Shown: in pieces, positions 51,458-57,182 of the stretch
Numbering within the stretch: position 1 is the first letter of the stretch
Layout: each line of letters begins with the position of its first letter
Source: Frigoribacterium sp. MEB024
GTDB lineage: Bacteria; Actinomycetota; Actinomycetes; Actinomycetales; Microbacteriaceae
Direction: 5' to 3'
Length of the DNA: 57,182 bases
NCBI RefSeq assembly: GCF_000878135.1
Contig: NZ_JXQZ01000035.1
Span: 1-57,182, forward strand
Position numbers and translations under genes: made by a program
Notes under the pieces: model-generated
Database searches by the model: none
Told to the model about the DNA's origin: nothing
The model's input: the letters and a program-made list of their open reading frames with translations, nothing else

Positions 51458-52846
51458 TCAGTCGCGCTTGGCGCAGGTGACCTGATCGGCGGACTGGCCC
51501 GTCACGCTGCTCGGGAGCTCGGCCGACGTCGGCGCCGGCTCGGGCGTCGGCGCCACACCGGTCGCCGACCCGTCGGCCGGAGCGACGTCGGGCGCCGGCG
51601 CGGACGGCTCGCCCGTCGCCTCGGCGGACGGGTCGGTCGACGTGCTCGGCGCCGGTGCGTCCGGGTCGAGCACCGCCGACCGCCCGAGGCTGTCCGTCGA
51701 CAGGGTCAGCGGCAGGTCGCGCTGCAGCGCCTCGTCCAGGACCGACGCCGACGCCTCGTCGACCAGGACGCGGTTGCGATCCGCGGGGTCGTCCACCGCC
51801 GGGTACTGCACGAAGACCATGTTCGACAGCCCGACCGTGTTCACGGCGAGGGCGAGCTTGGCGAGGGTCGACGCGTCGGCCAGCGTGTCGCTCAGCGTCA
51901 TGTTCGCGAACGCCACCCGCGCGATGGCCAGCACCTTGGTCGGGTCGGTCAGCGTCCCCGCCGACACCGTCTGCCGGGCGAGCGCCGAGAGGAACGTCTG
52001 CTGGTTGCTGATGCGCCCGAGGTCGCTCGAGTCGCCGACCCCGTAGCGCGACCGGAGGAACGCCCCGGCCTCGGCCCCCGACAACGTCCGCGTGCCGGCG
52101 GGCAGGTCGAGGGCGGGCTGGACCTCGGTGTCGCGGATCGGCGTCGCCAGGCACACGTCGACGCCGCCGATGGCGTCGGCCATCGACACGACCCCCTCGA
52201 AGGTGATCGACCCGGCGTAGTCGATCTGCAGTCCGGTCAGCTGGCCGATCGTCTGCGCCACGCACGACAGCCCGTTCTTCGGTCCGCCACGACCCAGCGC
52301 GGTGTTCAGCATCGCGCCCGAGGTCGCCGGGCTGACCGTGCCGTCGTCGTTCGGGCACGCGGGCATCGGCACGATCAGGTCGCGCGGGAAGCTGACGACC
52401 GCCATGTTCGTGTGGTCCTCGGAGATGTGCACGAGCACCGTCGAGTCGTTCTTGCCCGCCCCCGAGCTGGCCCGCTGGTTGGCGGCGTCGTTGAACCCGG
52501 TGCCCAACCCCTCGCGGGTGTCGGTGCCGATCAGCAGCAGGTTCACCTCGCCGGTCTGTGCCGTCAGCTGCGGTACGGGCGAGGCGGACGACCCGTCGGG
52601 TCCGGCGAGCGGCACCGTGGGCCTCGCGCCCTGCAGCACCTGCCACGTGGCGATGGCCGCGACCGAGGTCGTGCTGACGAGCACGACGGCCAGCGCGGCC
52701 GCCGTGATCTTCGCCGCGAACGCCACGGGGTGGCCACGGCGGAGGCGACCGTGGCGGGCGATCCCGCCTTCGCGCACCGCGCCTCCTCGGCTCGTCGAGC
52801 CGTCGGCGTCGTCGAGTGCTCGCTCGGTGCGTCCGTCGTCGGTCAT
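51458..52846 (-). CDS. LytR-CpsA-Psr (LCP) family glycopolymer transferase
   Basis: The 462-residue protein has a cytoplasmic N-terminus of about 40 residues, one membrane helix (about 45-68) and the LCP domain: NLLLIGTDTREG, STVLVHISEDHTNMAVVSFPRDLIVPMP, GVDVCLATPI, LSGAEAGAFLRSRYGVGDSSDLGRISNQQTFLSALA. The conserved Arg and Asp residues for polyprenyl-phosphate binding are present. The C-terminal tail is Pro/Ala/Thr-rich. LCP enzymes join wall polymers to peptidoglycan. It follows the glycosyltransferases and precedes the LAFTG protein on the same strand. Confidence 0.93.
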   Translation of the reverse strand: MTDDGRTERALDDADGSTSRGGAVREGGIARHGRLRRGHPVAFAAKITAAALAVVLVSTTSVAAIATWQVLQGARPTVPLAGPDGSSASPVPQLTAQTGEVNLLLIGTDTREGLGTGFNDAANQRASSGAGKNDSTVLVHISEDHTNMAVVSFPRDLIVPMPACPNDDGTVSPATSGAMLNTALGRGGPKNGLSCVAQTIGQLTGLQIDYAGSITFEGVVSMADAIGGVDVCLATPIRDTEVQPALDLPAGTRTLSGAEAGAFLRSRYGVGDSSDLGRISNQQTFLSALARQTVSAGTLTDPTKVLAIARVAFANMTLSDTLADASTLAKLALAVNTVGLSNMVFVQYPAVDDPADRNRVLVDEASASVLDEALQRDLPLTLSTDSLGRSAVLDPDAPAPSTSTDPSAEATGEPSAPAPDVAPADGSATGVAPTPEPAPTSAELPSSVTGQSADQVTCAKRD

Positions 52847-52958
52847 GCGCGCCCCCTCGGCGAGAAAGGGCTCGGGCGGCCCTCGTCGGGACGAAGCATA
52901 GGAGGCGCGGGCCGGGAAACCCCGGAGGTCGCCCCGTCGGCGTCCCCGGCCGTCCCGG

Positions 52959-53288
52959 TCAGGCGCTCTCGCCGAGCGTGGCCGGCGCGACGGCGGGCAG
53001 GACGTCCTCGGTCCAGTCGACCCGCAGGGAGCCGGACCCCGACCAGCCACGCAACTCGGCACCGACCGTGTCCCGGAAGGTGGCCGCCTCGTCGCGGTCG
53101 CCCACGACGACGTCGAGCCGCAGCCGCGCCAACTGCTCGGTGACGCGGACGGGGAGGCCCCAGGCCTGCAGCACGAGCACCTCGGACGCGGCGCTCAACG
53201 CCGGGAAGTGCCGCCGGAGCTTCTGCTCGACGACGTGCAGCACGGCCACTTCGTCGGTGGGGTGGATCACTCCGGTCAGCGAGATCAT
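52959..53288 (-). CDS. Hypothetical protein, 109 residues
   Basis: A small soluble alpha/beta protein, MISLTGVIHPTDEVAVLHVVEQKL at the start, with a central ASEVLVLQAWGLPVRVTEQLARLRLDVVVGDRDEAATF. No known motif. It stands 112 bp upstream of the LCP gene on the same strand; the gap holds a copy of the dispersed motif (52910-52920). Confidence 0.65.
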   Translation of the reverse strand: MISLTGVIHPTDEVAVLHVVEQKLRRHFPALSAASEVLVLQAWGLPVRVTEQLARLRLDVVVGDRDEAATFRDTVGAELRGWSGSGSLRVDWTEDVLPAVAPATLGESA

Positions 53289-53442
53289 GCCTGATGGTCC
53301 GCCCGGGAGGTTACGGCAGTATGGCCACCCGCTGTGAAAGCACCCGGCCTCGCCTCGTCCCCTGCGGCGGCTTGTCCCCCGGCGGGTCCCCCGCGGGCAC
53401 GACCGTGTTGGCAGATCGGCCCCGGGTGGGCATGATCGTCAC

Positions 53443-53727
53443 ATGGCGAAAAAGCTCAAGACGGCCCACCGCGACCTCGTCGAGGCGCTCGACCACCACC
53501 GCAAGGTCATGCAGGAGAAACCGCTGTCGAGCAAGCGCGCCGGGCGGGCGACCGCCAAGCTGCGACTCGCCGTCTCGGCCTACTCGGCGGTCGTCGCCGA
53601 CAAGACGGGCCAGCCCGACCCGTTCGTCGACTACGACGCCCTCGACCCGGCCACCGTCGCGTCGCTCGCCGCCGAACGCGACGCCATCGCCCACAAGAAG
53701 TCGTCCGACCAGGGCACGCTCGACTGA
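53443..53727 (+). CDS. Hypothetical protein, 94 residues
   Basis: A small charged helical protein, MAKKLKTAHRDLVEALDHHRKVMQEK at the start and KKSSDQGTLD at the end, Lys-rich at both ends. It has no cysteines or membrane helix. No clear ribosome site is seen, so the transcript may be leaderless. It lies between two leftward units and ends before the inverted repeat at 53759. Function unknown. Confidence 0.65.
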   Translation: MAKKLKTAHRDLVEALDHHRKVMQEKPLSSKRAGRATAKLRLAVSAYSAVVADKTGQPDPFVDYDALDPATVASLAAERDAIAHKKSSDQGTLD

Positions 53728-53758
53728 CCCGGCCGCGCCGCGCCTCCTCGGGGCGGTG

Positions 53759-53822
53759 TCGCACCGCCGACCGGACGTCGCACCGCCCACATCGACGGTG
53801 CGGTGTTCAGTCGGCGGTGCGA
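53759..53822. terminator. Long inverted repeat between convergent genes
   Basis: The 27-bp arms (53759-53785, 53796-53822) pair with about five mismatches around a 10-nt loop. The left arm repeats CGCACCG with a 12-nt spacing, the same internal layout as in the element at 1971. A copy of the dispersed motif lies just before it (53738-53750). Confidence 0.7.
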
Positions 53823-53862
53823 TTCCGGCCCGCCGACTCGGGGCGGGTCAGACCGGGGCGGC

Positions 53863-54699
53863 TCAGCTCGGGACGGCCGTACCCTCGACGAGCGCCCAGC
53901 CGCCGTCGGTCGTGCGGCGCACCGCCCCGGCCCGCTCGAACGCGTCGAGCCAGCCACCCATCGGCCACTCACCCCAGCGTTCGGCGAACAAGCCACCGTT
54001 GCGCACGACGTCGGCCAGGTGCCGCCACGGCGGGGACGAGGTCGGGTGGTACTGGTGGTACGCGTGGGCGCCGCCGACCCAGACGAGCGGGACGTCGAGC
54101 GAGCGCGCGGTGAACGCGAAGTCGGTGTCCTCGCCGCCGTAGCCCTCGTACCGTTCGTCGAAGCCGCCGAGCCGCGCCCAGGTGTCCGGCGTCACCGCGA
54201 ACGAGAGCGACCAGAACAGCGGGTAGTCCGCGGCGCCCGCGACGAGCGTCGTCCCGGCGGGAGGCGCGGGTCGCGCCGCGTGCGGAGCGGTCGCCGCCTC
54301 GAGTCCCTCGCCGCCACCGAGCACGAACCCGTCGGGCAGGTAGGTGACGGGTCCGCTCAAGAGGGCCCCCGGGTGGTCGAGCGCCGCCTGCTCGTAGTGA
54401 CGGAAGAGGTCGGCACCCGGGACGCAGTCGGCGTCGAGGAACACGATCAGCGTCGCGCCGTGACCGACGGCCGCGTCGGCTCCGCGGTTGCGCCCCGCGG
54501 CGAGGCGCAGGCCGTCGGGGCCGGGCGGGACGTGCAGGGTCGTCACGCCGGCCAGGGCGGGCACGTCGGGGGCCGGGGTCTCGTCGAGCCAGACGACCAC
54601 GTGGCCGGCGTCGGGGGCGACCTGCCGGACGAACCGCAGCTGGTTCGCGACGTGCTTCATGCGGGTGGCGGACGCGAGGGTCACGACGACGACGGTCAC
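53863..54699 (-). CDS. Family 2 glycosyltransferase
   Basis: The 278-residue GT-A protein has VTVVVVTLASATRMKHVANQL at the N-terminus, GLRLAAGRNRGADAA, the DxD motif in LIVFLDADCVPGADLF, and the GFDERYEGYGGEDTDFAFTAR acceptor motif. It adds a sugar from a nucleotide donor to a wall or exopolymer glycan. GTG start overlaps the upstream stop as GTGA. It is the last gene of the glycosyltransferase chain. A copy of the dispersed motif (54260-54272) encodes ARPAPPAG in a loop. Confidence 0.88.
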   Translation of the reverse strand: MTVVVVTLASATRMKHVANQLRFVRQVAPDAGHVVVWLDETPAPDVPALAGVTTLHVPPGPDGLRLAAGRNRGADAAVGHGATLIVFLDADCVPGADLFRHYEQAALDHPGALLSGPVTYLPDGFVLGGGEGLEAATAPHAARPAPPAGTTLVAGAADYPLFWSLSFAVTPDTWARLGGFDERYEGYGGEDTDFAFTARSLDVPLVWVGGAHAYHQYHPTSSPPWRHLADVVRNGGLFAERWGEWPMGGWLDAFERAGAVRRTTDGGWALVEGTAVPS

Positions 54700-55781
54700 G
54701 ACGCGGCTCCTGCCCCGGCTGTCGGCACGGCGACCTCGGCGACCACCGCGGCGGCGCGGGCGGCAGCCCCCTCGACCTGCCACGCCGACCAGTCGGGCCG
54801 CAGACCGCGTGCCCGCTCGATCAGCGCCGGCCACTCGTCGTCCTCCGGCCAGGACGACGCGACGACGGCGAGGCCCGCCCGGTCGAGCGCCCGGGCGGTC
54901 GTGAGCTGCTCGTCGAAGGGTCGGGTCTGCGGCACGACCACGGCACGGGCACCGAGGGCGGCCAGGTCGGCGACGGTGTTCTGACCGGCCCAGGTCACGA
55001 CCACCTCGGCCGCGGTCATGGCCGCCCACGGGTCGTCGACCCAGGTGTCGAGGCCGAGGGCCGACCAGCTCGTGCCGGGTGTGGCCCGGTCGGCACGGGC
55101 GACCGCGGCAGCGAGGTCGTCGTGGTCGCTGCCGCCGGCACCGCCGACGAAGAGGACGTTGCCGGGCACGACGGTCGGCGTGGGCACCGGGACCCGACGC
55201 CCGTCCTGTCGCGAGATCCCACCGACCCAGCGCACCTTCTCGGCCACCCGGTCGAGCGCCGTCGAGTCGTGCGTCCCGGCGGGCCACGGGGCGATCACGC
55301 GCGACGCGGCGTCGTAGGCGAGTCGATGGGGTTCGTCGGTGCGGTCGCCGGGTTGCGAGACCACGACGACCTCGACGCCGAGCAACCGGACGAACAGCGT
55401 CACCTCGACCGAGACGTCGACGACCATCGCGTCGAACGGACGCCCGTCGGCCGCGGCCCCGGCGATCTCCCGGGCGATGCGGCCCAGGCGGGAGGTGTGC
55501 CCGGGGTGCCCCACCGGAGCCCAGTGCAGCAGACCGCCCACGGTCGGCGACGCGTCGGCGGGGTGCCGGACCACGCCGTCCGATCCCGTGGTCGGGGCGT
55601 CGTCCCGCTCGAGTTCGATCCAGGTGGTGTCGGCCGGCAGGTCGACGGGAGCGCTCAGCGAACTGAAGACGACGACGTCGGCGTCGAGGTGCGGCCGGAC
55701 GGCCGAGAAGCGGGTGCGGTGCCCGGCACCGTGGTGGTGCACGTACCAGCCGACGAGGGGGCGGGCGACCGTCGACGTCAC
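54696..55781 (-). CDS. GT-B glycosyltransferase, MurG/GT28-like
   Basis: The 361-residue protein begins VTSTVARPLVGWYVHHHGAGHRTRF, where the Gly/His-rich loop is the usual acceptor-side motif of MurG-like enzymes. The C-terminal half has NVLFVGGAGG, AEVVVTWAGQNTVADLAALGARAVVVPQTRPFDEQLTTARAL, typical for binding the UDP sugar. GTG overlaps the upstream gene's stop (GTGA). The product is unknown, probably a surface glycan step. Confidence 0.8.
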   Translation of the reverse strand: MTSTVARPLVGWYVHHHGAGHRTRFSAVRPHLDADVVVFSSLSAPVDLPADTTWIELERDDAPTTGSDGVVRHPADASPTVGGLLHWAPVGHPGHTSRLGRIAREIAGAAADGRPFDAMVVDVSVEVTLFVRLLGVEVVVVSQPGDRTDEPHRLAYDAASRVIAPWPAGTHDSTALDRVAEKVRWVGGISRQDGRRVPVPTPTVVPGNVLFVGGAGGSDHDDLAAAVARADRATPGTSWSALGLDTWVDDPWAAMTAAEVVVTWAGQNTVADLAALGARAVVVPQTRPFDEQLTTARALDRAGLAVVASSWPEDDEWPALIERARGLRPDWSAWQVEGAAARAAAVVAEVAVPTAGAGAAS

Positions 55782-57025
55782 GCCGTCACGACCCGTCGGC
55801 CGGTGCCGGCCGGGCGGACGGCCGACAGGCCGCCGGTGAGGGACGAGGAGGCACGGTGCCGGCCACCCACGCCGGTCGCCTCCGTCGCGGCGCCGGCGGA
55901 CGTGCCCGGCACGCGCTCGTCGGAGGCGACGACGTCGGAGTACAGCCGCTCGAGCACGGCGGCCCGGGCTCGCAGCGAGAACCGGTCGACGGCGTCCTGC
56001 CGCACCGTGCGACGGGCGTCGGCGTCCGTCCCGACCCGGCGCAGCAGGTCGTCGGCGGCGCGCGCCATGCCGTCGAGGTCGCCGGCGGGGACCAGGGCGG
56101 CCCCGACCGAACCCGCCACGACCTCGGGGACTCCCCCGACGGCGAACGAGACGACCGGCGTGCCGGTGACCAGCGCCTCCGCGATGACGAGACCGAAGGG
56201 CTCCTCCCACACGGGCGTGACGAGGGCGCAGCCGCTGTGGCCGACGAGGGCCGCGAGCTCGGGCTGGCGCAGCTCGCCGACGTAGTGGGCGGTGACGCCG
56301 AGGTGCGGGGCGACCTCGGTCTCGAAGTAGTCGACGTCGCCGATGCGACCGGCGATGACGAGGCGGCGCCCGGCGCGACGGGCCACCTCGAGGGCGAGGT
56401 GCAACCCCTTCTCGGGGACGATGCGTCCCGACCAGACGAGGTCGTCGCCCCCGGGTCCGAAGCCCCAGCGCTCGGTGTCGACGCCGTTCGGCAGGACGCT
56501 CGCCTCGACGCCTTCCCGCGCCCAGGCGGCGGCGGTGTGACCGCTGACGGCGACGAAGCGGCTGCGCGGCCCGGTGGACGAGCGGTGCGCGGCGAGCATG
56601 TCGGGCAGGGTCGGCGTGTGCAGCGTGCTGACCATGGGCACGCCGATGCGGTCGGCCCGGGCGAGCGGGACGCCGTGCAGGCTGTGGTTGTCGACGAGGT
56701 CGTAGTCGTCGGCGTGGTCGGCGACGAACTGCAGGGCGCGTTCGAGAGCCGGCAGCGCGCGCTCGAGGTAGCCGTCCGGGTAGGTCGTGTCCGTCGCCTC
56801 GGCCGGGTCGTCGAACACCACGGCGGGCAGGACGAACTCGGGCGGGCTCTGGTCGAGGTGGTCGGACCCCTCGGTCGCGATCAGCGAGACGCGGTGACCG
56901 CGCTCGCGCAGGGTGCGCACCTGGTGGTGGACCGACGACTCGAGGCCGCCGGCGAACGGCTCGCGGATCGGGTAGCGCAACGGCGCCACGACGACGATGC
57001 GCAGGGGCCGGGAGGCGCGGATCAC
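55778..57025 (-). CDS. Family 4 glycosyltransferase
   Basis: The 415-residue GT-B protein begins RIVVVAPLRYPIREPFAGGLESSVHHQVRTLRERGH and has the C-terminal donor site SGRIVPEKGLHLAL, AALVGHSGCALVTPVWEEPFGLVIAEALVTGTPVVSFAVGGVPEVV with the E-x7-E pair. The C-terminal 45 residues are a Gly/Ala/Arg-rich tail. GTG at 57025 overlaps the stop of the upstream glycosyltransferase. Confidence 0.9.
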   Translation of the reverse strand: MIRASRPLRIVVVAPLRYPIREPFAGGLESSVHHQVRTLRERGHRVSLIATEGSDHLDQSPPEFVLPAVVFDDPAEATDTTYPDGYLERALPALERALQFVADHADDYDLVDNHSLHGVPLARADRIGVPMVSTLHTPTLPDMLAAHRSSTGPRSRFVAVSGHTAAAWAREGVEASVLPNGVDTERWGFGPGGDDLVWSGRIVPEKGLHLALEVARRAGRRLVIAGRIGDVDYFETEVAPHLGVTAHYVGELRQPELAALVGHSGCALVTPVWEEPFGLVIAEALVTGTPVVSFAVGGVPEVVAGSVGAALVPAGDLDGMARAADDLLRRVGTDADARRTVRQDAVDRFSLRARAAVLERLYSDVVASDERVPGTSAGAATEATGVGGRHRASSSLTGGLSAVRPAGTGRRVVTA

Positions 57026-57182
57026 GCCGTCACCGCCGCGACCGTCGCGAGGGCGCGCTCGTACACCGCGAGATGGGCGGCGGCCACGTCGTGGCGTTGT
57101 CGTCGCCGCACGGACCGACGCTGCCGCTGCAGGGCGGCGCGCTGCGGGGTGCCGCGGCGCGAGGCCGGCACGCGGGCCGCGT
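57022..57182 (-). CDS. C-terminal end of a further glycosyltransferase
   Basis: The 53 residues seen end RRQRHDVAAAHLAVYERALATVAAVTA. The pattern VAAAHLAVYERAL is the usual end of family 4 glycosyltransferases. The stop overlaps the next GTG as GTGA. The rest lies outside the window. Confidence 0.65.
   Translation of the reverse strand, partial: AARVPASRRGTPQRAALQRQRRSVRRRQRHDVAAAHLAVYERALATVAAVTA

Larger units (their letters stand above)
7183..54272. repeat. Dispersed short motif, consensus GAGGAGGCGCGGGTC
   Basis: Exact copies of the 11-base core GGAGGCGCGGG are at about 9682, 16860, 25688, 27733, 52910 and 54260 (plus strand) and 7185, 12536, 17792, 20242, 31276, 34145 and 40784 (as complement). 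Near copies are at 2130, 12584, 15497, 21789, 23263, 26198, 26215, 32622, 33728, 33861, 36384, 45319, 47766, 52786, 53738 and 57011. They lie between genes, in terminator arms and inside genes. Confidence 0.85.

Noticed and set aside
1-57182. CRISPR array, tRNA or rRNA genes, insertion sequences, prophage
   Set aside because: I found no regularly spaced repeats with unique spacers, no tRNA-like cloverleaf with conserved TTCRANNC arm, and no transposase, integrase or phage structural proteins.

Overview
The window is about 57 kb of very GC-rich DNA. Genes are densely packed, third codon positions are almost all G or C, GTG starts are common and start/stop codons often overlap (ATGA/GTGA). Together with the gene content (ChvE/Ggu-type sugar transporter, LCP protein, LAFTG-anchored surface protein, alditol oxidase, umuDC, CGNR-type regulator) this points to an actinobacterium, most likely Microbacteriaceae (Curtobacterium, Frigoribacterium or Rathayibacter-like). 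The genus is an inference from memory, not a search. I see no tRNA, rRNA, CRISPR array, phage or transposase gene.

Layout. 1-7.2 kb: the end of a TrmB-like regulator, a membrane mannosyltransferase, a luciferase-like flavoenzyme, a FtsX/MacB-type ABC exporter and a divergent orphan NarL-type response regulator. 7.3-20 kb: a pentose/alditol block with araB-araD-araA, a LacI-type repressor, a multi-sugar ABC importer (chvE, mmsA, mmsB), a mutarotase and an alditol oxidase. Three copies of the same perfect operator core GTGAGCGCTCAC sit in front of araB, chvE and the alditol oxidase, so these units look like one regulon. 20-26 kb: two further luciferase-like monooxygenases, an aldo/keto reductase, a hydroxyacid dehydrogenase and unknowns. 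26-34 kb: a CorA transporter with an enlarged stalk, an OhrR/OsmC pair, a CGNR regulator divergent from an EamA exporter, a serine hydrolase and a MntP manganese exporter behind a palindromic operator. 34-40 kb: formamidase, a 31-residue membrane peptide, TetR and ArsR regulators, an MFS exporter and umuDC. 40-48 kb: a DUF2254 protein and regulator/enzyme pairs (TetR with an NAD-binding protein, TetR with GNAT, AraC with MFS and hydrolase). 48-57 kb: a cell-envelope block with a 1148-residue LAFTG surface protein, an LCP ligase and a chain of four glycosyltransferases joined by GTGA overlaps.

The most unusual signals are not genes. (1) A short sequence, consensus GAGGAGGCGCGGGTC, recurs on both strands between genes, inside genes in several reading frames, and as the two arms of terminator hairpins. 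I count at least 13 exact copies of its 11-base core GGAGGCGCGGG. (2) Five long near-perfect inverted repeats share an 8-10-nt loop. Four of them lie exactly between convergent genes, and some arms share an internal spaced repeat. (3) Two homologous 96-bp palindromic elements lie in one 0.7-kb gene-free gap. (4) CorA carries extra 14-residue units in its stalk helix, in register with the coiled coil.
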